Positions 1 through 6,525 of a stretch of 12,294 nt of DNA are shown here, piece by piece. Source of the stretch: JBOGGX01 sp050744245 (GTDB lineage Bacteria > Actinomycetota > Acidimicrobiia > Acidimicrobiales > JBOGGX01). The stretch lies in the NCBI GenBank assembly GCA_050744245.1, contig JBOGGX010000066.1, forward strand, positions 1-12,294, given 5' to 3'. The notes beneath the pieces were generated by a model. That model saw only the letters and a program-made list of their open reading frames with translations. It did no database searches and was not told the origin of the DNA. Position 1 is the stretch's first letter. Every line of letters starts with the position of its first letter. Position numbers and translations under genes: made by a program.

Positions 1-876
1 GATTCCGACGGGTGGGAGTACCGTTTCGACGCCAACGGGGCGCTGCTGTCGGCGACCAACGCCCTCGACGACCGGCAACCGGCCGCCCTCGGCTACCAAT
101 GGTCGGGCAGCCCGGCCCGGCTCACCACCGTCACCGACCCGGTGTCGGGACGGCAGATCACCCTCCACCACGGCGGCGACGCCGCCTGCCCCACCAGTCC
201 CCCGACCGGGTTGGCCGCCGCTCCCACCGGGCAGCTGTGCCGGGTCGTCTACTGGGACGGCACCGACACCAAGATCTGGTATCACACCCCGGCCAACGGG
301 TCCCAGCTGGCCCGGATCGAAGACCCCGGCGGCGAGATCACCGACTTCGGCTACGCCACCGCCGCCGGGGAGCTGCGCCTGGCCCGGATCCGCGACCCGC
401 TCGCCGCCGACGCCGTGGCCGCCGGGGTCCGCAGCGACGCCGCCGGGTGCGACACGACGTGCACCGTCGTCGCCTACGACACCCCCAGCGGGAAGGCACT
501 GACCGTCACCGGTCCGGAGCCGACCGCCGGGGCGGCTCGCCCTCGTCACCGCTACGAGTACCTGGCCGGCCAGACCCGCCTCCACCGCACCGAGGGGGCG
601 GGCGAGGTGCTCGACCGTACCGTCACCTACGACGGCCGGGGCACCCGCGTGCTGGTCGACACCGACGCCACCGGCGCCCCGACCACGACGATCTGGGATG
701 TGGCGGACCGGACCCGGGCCACCATCGATCCGGCCGGTCGGCTGTCGTCGACCGTCTATGACACCGCCGGGCGGGTCACCGACGTCTACGGTCCCGCCCC
801 ACGACCCCAAGGCGCCGTATGTGCCCAACGGGTCCTGCACCAACCCGCCGGTGCCGAGAACCCAGACCCTGCATGA
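1..876 (+). CDS. RHS shell segment 1: YD repeats (frame 1)
   Basis: This frame is open from base 1, so it is the continuation of an upstream start. It ends at a TGA at 874-876. Repeats of the RHS/YD type are visible, with pairs such as YRFDANG near the start, then RIEDPGGEITDFGY at about 314-353, RYEYLAGQTRLHR, VTYDGRGTRV and VYDTAGRVTDVYG ending near 790. Family sense is lost after the GPAP at 791-799: the last roughly 25 codons are frameshifted noise, and the real continuation is in frame 2. A single additional C in the run at 797-800 would explain the switch. A cysteine pair near 466-480 sits in a loop between repeats. The role is the toxin-encapsulating beta shell, outside the cell or in the wall (family knowledge). 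Confidence 0.8.
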   Translation, partial: DSDGWEYRFDANGALLSATNALDDRQPAALGYQWSGSPARLTTVTDPVSGRQITLHHGGDAACPTSPPTGLAAAPTGQLCRVVYWDGTDTKIWYHTPANGSQLARIEDPGGEITDFGYATAAGELRLARIRDPLAADAVAAGVRSDAAGCDTTCTVVAYDTPSGKALTVTGPEPTAGAARPRHRYEYLAGQTRLHRTEGAGEVLDRTVTYDGRGTRVLVDTDATGAPTTTIWDVADRTRATIDPAGRLSSTVYDTAGRVTDVYGPAPRPQGAVCAQRVLHQPAGAENPDPA

Positions 877-1216
877 CGAGGGGATGGTCAGCCTGGGGGC
901 TACCTTTTGGTCCAACTCGACCCTCACCGGGGTCGCCACCGTCCACGACACCGGCATCGGAGGCACCGGCGGCCAGATCTACCGGGACTGGGGGGCGGCG
1001 CCGCCGATCGGGGGGCTGCCGGCCTCGTGGTCGGTGCGGCTCACCGGGGAGGTGATCGTCCCCGCCACCGGCAACTACACGTTCGCCACCTGGCACAAGG
1101 GTGGGGTGCGAGTCTGGATTGACAACCAGCAGGTGATCAACAACTGGGCCGAGACCACGGGCTGGGCTCGGTCCACCAACGACGTGGTCATCCCCAACCT
1201 GGCGGCCGGCTCCCGC
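800..1216 (+). CDS. RHS shell segment 2: inserted PA14-like carbohydrate-binding domain (frame 2)
   Basis: From about 801 the coding sense is in frame 2 and continues to about 1216, where it returns to frame 1. The segment begins with a linker containing APYVPNGSC and PVPRTQTLHDEG. It then reads as a PA14-type beta barrel: LTGEVIVPATGNYTF at about 1037-1081, then VRVWIDNQQVINNW at about 1107-1148. The fold finishes in the next frame with RITVEYFDSNGDAGLQLHW at about 1222-1277. PA14 domains bind glycans or other surface ligands and occur as inserts in secreted toxins, glycosidases and adhesins. Its place between YD repeats suggests a binding module displayed on the shell. The assignment rests on the GNYTF, D-N/Q and EYF-N-G-A-L-W pattern seen by eye. 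Confidence 0.75.
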
Positions 1217-2519
1217 GCCGGATCACGGTGGAGTACTTCGACAGCAACGGTGATGCCGGGCTTCAGCTCCACTGGCTGCACCCGACCGGCGGCTGGGGGC
1301 CGGTGCCGGGATCCAACCTGTCACCCCGCTACGGCCTGGCCACGACCACCACAACGTTCGACAACACCGTTGCCGCCCCCACCGAGGTGACCCGCACCGG
1401 CTACAGCAACGCCGCCGGGATCGGGCCCCACCACGGTCTGGCCACATCGGTCACCCAGGACCCGGCCGGGTTGACGTTGACGTCGACCACCGACTACGAG
1501 ACCCCGGGCTCGGGGTGGCTGCGCCGCACCGCTCGAACCCTGCCCGCCGGCGCCGCCACCCGGGTCGCCTACACCTACTACGGCAACACCGAGACCCGGG
1601 ACAACCCGTGCACCCCCGGGTCGGACCCGGCCAACCAGGCCGGGATGCTCAAGACCACCACCGCGGCCGACCCCGACGGGGCCGGCGGCCCCGAGAACCC
1701 GATCGTCCGCGAGGTCGTGTACGACACCGCCGGCCGAACCGTCGCCACCCGCGTCGTGGGAGACACCGGTGGCCCCGGCGACCAGGGCTGGCACTGCACC
1801 GCCTACGACACCCGGGGCCGGGTCGTCGAACAAACCCACCCCGCCTCCCCCGGCGGCGGGGGACCCGGGTCCCTGGCCTTGGGCACCGCGGAGGTCTCCG
1901 AGGGGCTGGGGACGAGGGTGACCTCGTCGTTCAACGTGCCGGCCAACACCCGGCTGGTGGCCCTGGTCGCCAGCGACACCGGCTTCGGGCTCGGCACCCA
2001 GGACGCCACCATCACCGGGGGTGGGCTCACCTGGACCAAGGTTGCCGAACGGGAGTCGATGGAGGGCTACGCCGCCGCCGCCATCGCCTGGAACCCCTCC
2101 GCCCAGGACATGACGGTGACCGCGACCATGGCCGCCAACTACCAGACCCAGCTCGTGGTGCTACCGGTGGGCGGGGCCGAGGAGGTCCACGGCGGCGCCA
2201 CCGCCACGGCTTCGGCCGCCAGCGGGGTGCCCTCGGTCGACCTGACCACCACCGGGGCCGGCTCCCACGTGGTCGCCGTCTCCTCGGACTGGAACGCCAC
2301 CGGCCCAGGCACCCCGGGGCCGGGCCAGACCATGATCGACGAGTACCACGCCGCCGGGCTGATGACCGGGCACACGTGGCGCACCACCACCCCGGTGGCC
2401 ACCCCCGGCGACCAGACGATGAACCTGACCGGCCCCGCCGCCCAGCGCTACAACCTGGTGGCGGTCGAGATCCGCCCCGCCGAGGCTAGCCCCACCGCCG
2501 GCGAGGCGGCCCGAACCGT
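1217..2519 (+). CDS. RHS shell segment 3: end of PA14, more YD repeats and a beta-rich inserted domain (frame 1)
   Basis: Frame 1 resumes at about 1217 and stays meaningful to about 2519; an in-frame ATG at 1894 or GTG at 1228 is not a genuine start. It holds the last PA14 strand, then YD repeats (TRTGYSNAAGIGPHHG, VREVVYDTAGRTVATR, CTAYDTRGRVVEQT at about 1798-1836). From about 1858 to 2487 there is an insert of some 210 residues rich in beta strands: ATITGGGLTWTKV, VDLTTTGAGSHVVAVSSDWN and RYNLVAVEIRPAE. This arrangement recurs in actinobacterial secreted proteins, but I cannot name a family for it. YD sense then resumes in frame 3 (TxSHAVAGNPSVTSI), so one base is probably missing in the ccgtaccc stretch at 2516-2523. 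Confidence 0.75.
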
Positions 2520-4253
2520 ACCCACAGCCACGCGGTGGCCGGCAACCCATCGGTCACCTCCATCACCGATCCCGCCGGGACCATCACCACCACCGTCGAC
2601 CTGCTGGGCCGAACCATCAGCTACATCGACGTGTGGGGGGTGACCACCACCACCGGCCATGACCAGGCCGGCCGGGTCACCCAAACCTCGGGCCCGCTCG
2701 GTGCCGTCGGCTACGGCTACGACGCCGCCGGCCGGGTCGAGACCCAAACCTTGGACGGCCAGCTGCTGGCCGACCCCGCTTACCACGCCACCACCAAGGA
2801 ACTCGCCTCGACCTCCTACCCAAACGGGACCGGCACCGCCGGCAACGGCACCGCCCTGGCCACCATCGGCCGCGACCCGGCCGGGCGCACCATCCGCCTC
2901 ACTTGGACCTTGGCCGGCGGGACGACCGTCGACGACCAGGTCACCCGCAGCCAATCCGGCAAGATCATCGACCACACCGTCGACGGCGTCGACCCGTACG
3001 CCGGGTCGAACTTCGAGTACGACGCCGCCGGACGGCTGACCCGCGCCCGGGTCCCCGGCCACGACCTCCAATACCAGTTCGAAGCGACCGGCGGCTGCGG
3101 GATCCTTGCCACCGCGGGCGCCAACACCAATCGCACCGCGGTCATCGACAACGGCGGGCCACCGGTCACCTACTGTTACGACAACGCCGACCGGCTCACC
3201 TCGCTGTCACCGGCCGAGTCGTACGCGAACATCACGTACGACACCCACGGCAACACCACCCGCCTCGGCGATCAGGTCCACGGCTACGACTCGGCCGACC
3301 GTCACATGGCCACCACCAACGCCACCACCACCATCGGCTACCAGCGGGACGCCACCGACCGCATCGTGGCCCGGCTCATTAGCGGCGTCGTCGAAGCCCG
3401 CTACGGCTACACCGGCCCCGGCGACACCCCCGACCTCACCTACAACGCGAGCGGCGCGCTCCAGGAACGAGCCATCGGCCTGCCCGGCGGCGCATCAGTC
3501 ACCAAACGCAGTGCCGGCGACGTGTGGAGTTACCCCAACATCCACGGGGACACCATCGCCACCGCCAACCCCGCGGGCACGAAGACCGGCGGCACCTACC
3601 ACTACGATCCCTACGGCAACCCCCTTACCGGGCTGCCCGACAACAGCGCTGGGGCACTCGACTACGGCTGGCTCGGCCAACACCAACGGCCCTTGGAACA
3701 CCAAACGGGCTTCATTCCCGTCATCGAGATGGGAGCCCGTCAATACGACCCGGTGCTGGGCCGGTTCCTCGAGATCGATCCAATCGAGGGTGGGTCCTCC
3801 AACGACTTTGACTATGCGGCCGGCGATCCCACCAACCAATTCGACCTTGATGGAGAACGTTGCAGCCGCCGGAACAACAGAAGGACCCGTGTCTTTCGTG
3901 ACCGGGATGCGGCGGGACACTACATAAAACTAGGCTGCGGAACTAGAGGAGCACACGGTTACGGACTACGTCATATCCGCTCGCAGAATCATATAAGTCA
4001 AGCAGGCGTTTCGGAAGACCAGTTTATTGCGCTCACCCAACAGGCGCTTCGAGGTTATCGGCGCACTCGCCAGCGCACTGGTACCTATCTCTATCGCGGT
4101 ACAGTTGCGCTAGCGTTCCCGAATCAGGGAACAGAGGATCAGTTCACGTGGAGCGTGGTCGTCTCGGCACGAGGGGAAGTTGTCACAGCTTACGCTCGGA
4201 GTCGTTGTACCGCTACGATCGGTAGCCTTGCCGCCGGGCGTCGATGCACGTGA
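2520..4253 (+). CDS. RHS segment 4: YD repeats, RHS core motif and C-terminal toxin tip (frame 3)
   Basis: Frame 3 is open from about 2520 to the TGA at 4251-4253. A caller would start it at the ATG or GTG near 2535, but the protein sense begins at about 2520, so this is not an independent gene. The YD repeats are regular (VGYGYDAAGRVETQT, NFEYDAAGRLTRAR, VTYCYDNADRLTSL, YHYDPYGNPLTGL). They are followed by the hallmark RHS core near 3732-3854, with GARQYDPVLGRFLEIDPI and then a second DP at about 3826. In family members these flank the cleavage site that frees the toxin. Everything after the DLDGE at 3842-3856 is a non-repeat tip of about 133 residues. Third-position GC falls sharply there, as expected for an exchangeable toxin cassette. 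The next ORF begins inside its last codons. Confidence 0.85.
   Translation, partial: THSHAVAGNPSVTSITDPAGTITTTVDLLGRTISYIDVWGVTTTTGHDQAGRVTQTSGPLGAVGYGYDAAGRVETQTLDGQLLADPAYHATTKELASTSYPNGTGTAGNGTALATIGRDPAGRTIRLTWTLAGGTTVDDQVTRSQSGKIIDHTVDGVDPYAGSNFEYDAAGRLTRARVPGHDLQYQFEATGGCGILATAGANTNRTAVIDNGGPPVTYCYDNADRLTSLSPAESYANITYDTHGNTTRLGDQVHGYDSADRHMATTNATTTIGYQRDATDRIVARLISGVVEARYGYTGPGDTPDLTYNASGALQERAIGLPGGASVTKRSAGDVWSYPNIHGDTIATANPAGTKTGGTYHYDPYGNPLTGLPDNSAGALDYGWLGQHQRPLEHQTGFIPVIEMGARQYDPVLGRFLEIDPIEGGSSNDFDYAAGDPTNQFDLDGERCSRRNNRRTRVFRDRDAAGHYIKLGCGTRGAHGYGLRHIRSQNHISQAGVSEDQFIALTQQALRGYRRTRQRTGTYLYRGTVALAFPNQGTEDQFTWSVVVSARGEVVTAYARSRCTATIGSLAAGRRCT
3855..4253 (+). other. C-terminal toxin domain of the RHS protein, putative small RNase
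   Basis: This is the variable tip of about 133 residues after the RHS core. The N-terminal part is basic (CSRRNNRRTRVFRDRD). It is followed by GCGTRGAHGYGLRHIRSQNH, with a His codon at 3972-3974, a helical stretch (SEDQFIALTQQALRGYRR) and a beta hairpin (TYLYRGTVALAF, then FTWSVVVSARGEVVTAYAR). A G-x-G-L-x-H-I motif followed by a helix and paired strands ending in VVTAY resembles BECR-fold (barnase/EndoU/colicin E5-D/RelE-like) toxin tips, which cut RNA in the target cell. That is pattern-level inference: I cannot assign a named toxin family. A counted 60-base stretch (3961-4020) is 50% GC, against 75% at 1681-1740, which supports recent exchange of this cassette. Confidence 0.55.
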
Positions 4254-4588
4254 AGTCGCCGCGGTCCGGGTTCACGAAGGAGGAAGCCACTGAGCTAGCC
4301 GAGATTCTTGGCTCGTCGACAACGGATGACGTGGGCGTATCGCGTCCTTTTCTTGAGCATTGGTTCGTTTCCAGAACTGAGTTGGTGCAAAGAGCTGGCG
4401 ATCTTCGCATCATCATGGTGGCCGAGAACGGAGCTTCTTCCAGCTTGCTTCTTCCATCCGCGACGTTTCGTTCAAGCCGGGAACAGCGTCGATCCTTCCC
4501 CGTGCAGAGTCTCGCCGAGCTCATTCAGAAGAGCTACCGTCTTGCCCCGAGCCCGTCCGCCCGATCAAGCGTAGTCCTAGGTCTCTAA
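4244..4588 (+). CDS. Putative immunity protein for the RHS toxin tip
   Basis: A 114-codon ORF whose ATG lies 10 bases inside the end of the toxin reading frame (stop 4251-4253). It has no strong ribosome-binding site of its own, so it is probably translated by coupling to the toxin. The protein is not recognisable. It has an acidic helical start (FTKEEATELAEILGSS), an aromatic middle (RPFLEHWFVSRTELVQRAGD), a hydrophobic strand (LRIIMVAENG) and a helix near the end (VQSLAELIQKSYRL). No signal peptide or membrane segment is visible, which fits a cytosolic antidote. Position directly behind an RHS tip is the classic place for an immunity gene, and it shares the tip's lower GC (55% at 4381-4440). 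The alternative is a degraded or spurious ORF, because the last 15 residues are low complexity. Confidence 0.55.
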   Translation: MHVKSPRSGFTKEEATELAEILGSSTTDDVGVSRPFLEHWFVSRTELVQRAGDLRIIMVAENGASSSLLLPSATFRSSREQRRSFPVQSLAELIQKSYRLAPSPSARSSVVLGL

Positions 4589-4620
4589 GTCGCTCCCCAA
4601 TGCGATTAAGAGGCTGTTCT

Positions 4621-4642
4621 CGGAGGCGCTCCGCTGCCTCCG
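4621..4642 (+). terminator. GC-rich hairpin behind the toxin/immunity pair, possible terminator
   Basis: CGGAGGC (4621-4627) and GCCTCCG (4636-4642) form a perfect 7-bp stem with an 8-base loop, 33 bases after the stop of the putative immunity gene. There is no T tract, so it would have to act as a hairpin-only terminator of the kind often proposed in actinobacteria. Confidence 0.4.
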
Positions 4643-4714
4643 GGGGTTGCGCCTGGCGTCCGCTCGCCGGCTGTCGCGATTGGGGTTGCAGCTTTCCCTG
4701 TTCACGCGATATCC

Positions 4715-4926
4715 GCGGTCTAGTCGCGAATGGAGCTGGTCGTCCTCATCGCCGGGAGCCACACGAGCGCGTCGAATCGGCGATGCGGCGCGACGGCCCG
4801 GGTGTCGCTCGCGGTGAGAACCGGATTGAGAACCAAAGCGTGGCAACGGGGTGTCGCTGCGGTCGCCTGCGGTCATTGCCTCGGCGCGGCTGCCCACGTC
4901 CGGAGTACTGAGCGGTCGTTGCGGTC
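4715..4926 (+). repeat. Five same-strand GCGGTC repeats next to the attachment core
   Basis: GCGGTC occurs at 4715-4720, 4859-4864, 4869-4874, 4912-4917 and 4921-4926. The best pairs are the TGCGGTC copies at 4858 and 4868 (10 bases apart, one helical turn) and the copies at 4912 and 4921 (9 apart). All have the same orientation and lie within 240 bases of the core. Candidate roles are arm-type binding sites for the integrase or Xis, or recognition repeats of the FtsK/TraB pump, which in Streptomyces elements binds short direct repeats at clt. Chance in GC-rich DNA is possible. Confidence 0.4.
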
Positions 4927-6209
4927 GCCCCCGGATATCCCCTACCAGTCATATACGGATCAGAAGGTTGGGGGTTCGAGTCCCTCCGAGCGCGCCGCAC
5001 CTGACCAGGGGTTTCCTTCCCAGCACCACCTGATCTAGGGGAGTCGTCGGCCCCGACTACAGCAACGGGTACAGCAACCCGGCCGACGAGAGCGTCCTGC
5101 ATCAGGTTCGCCGCCTCCTCGTTCATCCCGGGCAGCACATGGGCGTACAGGTTCATCGTCACCGAGATCTGCGAGTGGCCGAGGATCTCCATGACCACCC
5201 GTGGGCTCACCCCTTGGGCGAGCAGGAGGCTGGCGCAAGTGTGGCGCATGTCGTGCGGCCGGATGCGACGCACGCCAGCTCGCTCGCAGAGCGCAGCAAA
5301 CCAGCGATTCACGTTCCGCGGATCGATCGGCGTGCCGATCGTCGTCGTAAACACCAGGCCGCTGTCCGTCCAGTAGTCGCCGGCGGACCGGCGCTCGTCA
5401 GCCTGGCGTCGTGCGTGCGCGCGAAGGGCCTCGACGCACATCGGCGGCAGCGGGACGGTTCGCCGTGACCGCCTGCTCTTCGGCTCATCGAGCCGCAGTC
5501 GGCCATCGATCCGCTGAAGCGACAGGCTGACCCTCAGCCAGCCGTCGTCCAGGTCGACATGCTCCCATGCGAGTCCGAGGGCCTCGCCCTTGCGAAGCCC
5601 GACGCCCAGCCCCACCGCCCACAGCGCGTACAGCCGGTCGCGTTGGGCGGTCTTCAGCAGTAGCCGAGCCTCGCCGACGTCGAGGGGACGGATCGGCTCT
5701 TGGCTCACCTTCGGTCCGCGGACGAGACGGGCCACGTTGCGCTGCAGCAGATCGTCACGGACCGCCTGCTCGAGCGCAGCCCGCAGCGTTGCGTGGATGT
5801 GCCGAACGGTCGCCGGCGCGAATCCCTCGTCCGTCTTGGCGTTCAGCAGCCGACGCACATCGGCGGCCGCCAACTGGTCGAGCCGGCGCCGGCCGAGGTC
5901 GGGTACCAGGTGCCGTCGCACCATCAGCTCGTAGTTCTGGTAGGTCCGCGGCCGGACCGTGCGGCGGGCCACCTCTCGAAGCCAGGCGTCGAGGTACTGA
6001 CCGACCGTCAGCTTGGCGTTCGGAGCGACGACGCCCCGCTGAGTCTGAGCAACCAGGTTCATGACCTGGGCGTGGACCTGCGCCCGAGTACGCCCGTAGA
6101 CCGTTCTTCGAGACCGGCCGCCGTTGGGCAGCAGCACGAAGGCCTCGCCGGCCCAAAGTCCGTCCTTGCGCTGGAAGATCGATCCCTCGCCGTTGGCGCG
6201 CCGAGGCAT
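4746..6209 (-). CDS. int: Site-specific tyrosine integrase, reading frame runs through the att core
   Basis: This phage-type tyrosine recombinase joins attP to tRNA-Arg and, with Xis, excises the element. The ATG at 6209 follows GAGGAG by 8 bases and overlaps the excisionase stop (TGATG), so this start is preferred over one at 6332. The arm-binding N-terminus is MPRRANGEGSIFQRKDGLW (1-19), and the core-binding SAM-like domain spans about 65-165. The catalytic domain starts near 175, with Arg206 (GLGVGLRKGEALGL), probable Lys244, His319-x-x-Arg322, the GHS His345 and nucleophile Tyr355. The family usually ends about 380-410. Here residues 405-419 (RRARRDSNPQPSDPY) are translated from the tRNA core on its antisense strand, and 420-487 from DNA to its left. 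So the last 68 residues depend on what the core is joined to and are probably not functional. Without them the enzyme looks complete. Confidence 0.92.
   Translation of the reverse strand: MPRRANGEGSIFQRKDGLWAGEAFVLLPNGGRSRRTVYGRTRAQVHAQVMNLVAQTQRGVVAPNAKLTVGQYLDAWLREVARRTVRPRTYQNYELMVRRHLVPDLGRRRLDQLAAADVRRLLNAKTDEGFAPATVRHIHATLRAALEQAVRDDLLQRNVARLVRGPKVSQEPIRPLDVGEARLLLKTAQRDRLYALWAVGLGVGLRKGEALGLAWEHVDLDDGWLRVSLSLQRIDGRLRLDEPKSRRSRRTVPLPPMCVEALRAHARRQADERRSAGDYWTDSGLVFTTTIGTPIDPRNVNRWFAALCERAGVRRIRPHDMRHTCASLLLAQGVSPRVVMEILGHSQISVTMNLYAHVLPGMNEEAANLMQDALVGRVAVPVAVVGADDSPRSGGAGKETPGQVRRARRDSNPQPSDPYMTGRGYPGATATTAQYSGRGQPRRGNDRRRPQRHPVATLWFSIRFSPRATPGPSRRIADSTRSCGSRR
4954..4996 (+). other. 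Attachment site core: 3' half of tRNA-Arg(ACG)
   Basis: The bases fold as the 3' half of a tRNA. U33 is 4954, the ACG anticodon is 4955-4957 and the anticodon stem 3' strand is TCAGA 4960-4964. The variable loop is AGGTT, and the T arm is GGGGG-TTCGAGT-CCCTC (4970-4986). The acceptor 3' strand is CGAGCGC (4987-4993), then discriminator G and CC. The ACG loop with TCAGA implies a TCTGA partner strand, as in actinobacterial tRNA-Arg(ACG). The 5' half is missing: bases 4920-4953 do not form a D arm, anticodon stem or matching acceptor. Tyrosine integrases of AICEs use exactly this tRNA 3' half as att core, and the integrase gene lies directly to the right, so this is attP or a hybrid junction. 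Confidence 0.85.
5058..5078 (+). repeat. Tandem 9-base direct repeat near the core (possible P' arm sites)
   Basis: TACAGCAAC occurs at 5058-5066 and again at 5070-5078, 12 bases apart, 60-80 bases inside the element from the core. It lies inside the integrase gene, where it encodes the repeated V-A-V of the C-terminal VAVPVAV. The distance and tandem layout suit arm-type integrase sites, but codon repetition alone could produce it. Confidence 0.35.
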
Positions 6210-6388
6210 CAGACGAACTCCTCGGTGAGACGCTCGACGTACTGTCGTACGGCGTCGACGGGGATCCGCCGAGCCCGTCCGATCTTCACGGACACGATCG
6301 CCCGCAGGCGGATCAGGTCGTAGACCATGCATCGGCTGAGGCCAAGCACCTCGGCCGCCTCCGCGGGTGTGAGGAGCAACTTCTCCAT
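6209..6388 (-). CDS. xis: Excisionase, MerR/AlpA-type helix-turn-helix (59 aa)
   Basis: A short gene directly upstream of the integrase. The protein starts MEKLLLTPAEAAEVLGLSRC and continues with MVYDLIRL, IGRARRIPVDAV and a helical end. This is the winged helix-turn-helix layout of the HTH_17/AlpA excisionase family: L-T-x-x-E-A-A-E-x-L-G-L-S, then a recognition helix ending V-Y-D-L-I, then R-R-I-P at the wing. Such proteins bind near att and tip the integrase toward excision. The start has a strong Shine-Dalgarno, AGGAGG, 4-5 bases before ATG. The stop TGA (6211-6209) shares its A with the integrase ATG, so the two are translationally coupled. The usual family motif has S-x-x-T/S-V-Y; here Cys20 and Met21 precede V-Y, a mild deviation. 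Confidence 0.9.
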   Translation of the reverse strand: MEKLLLTPAEAAEVLGLSRCMVYDLIRLRAIVSVKIGRARRIPVDAVRQYVERLTEEFV

Positions 6389-6430
6389 CTCTCCTCCTCT
6401 CGGTGGTGGGTGTCGTGGGCTCGTGCGCCC

Positions 6431-6493
6431 GTCAAGGGTCGCTGCGAGCCTCCGCTTCGCTCCGGTTCTCGCTCGCCTGCGGCGTCCCTTGAC
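6431..6493 (-). repeat. Imperfect inverted repeat with 8-bp perfect outer arms
   Basis: GTCAAGGG (6431-6438) pairs with CCCTTGAC (6486-6493). Inside, GCGAG (6444-6448) pairs with CTCGC (6468-6472), and CCTCCG and CTCCGG tracts add partial pairing. The core text resembles the GC-rich inner hairpin at 4621-4642. It could be an attenuator or terminator upstream of xis-int, or a protein-bound dyad. Confidence 0.5.
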
Positions 6494-6525
6494 CGGCGCC
6501 CGTTCCCACGAGGGATTCGCGTCCA

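Larger units (their letters stand above)
1..4253 (+). pseudogene. RHS/YD-repeat polymorphic toxin, 5' truncated by window edge, reading frame broken three times
   Basis: RHS proteins are large secreted or wall-associated shells built from YD repeats. They encapsulate and deliver a variable C-terminal toxin to competing cells. Translation from base 1 gives continuous YD-type repeats (for example around 460-500 and 740-790) with no start codon context, so the gene begins upstream of the window. The product runs in frame 1 to about 800, frame 2 to about 1216, frame 1 to about 2519, then frame 3 to the stop at 4251-4253. At each switch the protein family continues in the new frame, which points to single-base changes at about 797-800 (one extra base), 1212-1218 (one lost) and 2517-2520 (one lost). 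These could be sequencing or assembly errors, or true decay. The net shift is not a multiple of three, so as written the toxin tip is not in frame with the N-terminal shell. The four open segments are listed separately. Confidence 0.85.
4589..4953 (+). other. Gene-free stretch left of the attachment core (probable P arm)
   Basis: I see no convincing gene here. The plus-strand ORFs have no family sense and unsuited codon use. The minus strand from 4746 is occupied by the read-through tail of the integrase frame. The region holds a GC hairpin at 4621-4642 and five GCGGTC repeats. If the repeats are recombinase or transfer-protein sites, this DNA belongs to the mobile element rather than to the host chromosome. 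Confidence 0.5.

Noticed and set aside
790..2530. Programmed ribosomal frameshifting in the RHS gene
   Set aside because: No slippery heptamer with a downstream structure is visible, and three different shifts would be needed. Indels are simpler.
1321..3071. Minus-strand open frames opposite the RHS gene
   Set aside because: Products are Gly/Val-rich mirror images of YD repeats, without motifs or ribosome sites.
4921..4996. Complete tRNA-Arg gene starting at GCGGTCG (4921)
   Set aside because: Spacing to the anticodon fits, but there is no D arm, no TCTGA strand and the acceptor has a mismatch. GCGGTCG is explained by the local repeat.
5567..6323. Plus-strand open frames opposite integrase and xis
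   Set aside because: They are antisense to a well-supported integrase and show no domain.
6210..6332. N-terminal extension of the integrase to 6332
   Set aside because: The extension is a shadow of the excisionase gene. The ATG at 6209 has a ribosome site, TGATG coupling and the family's MPRRANGEGSI start.
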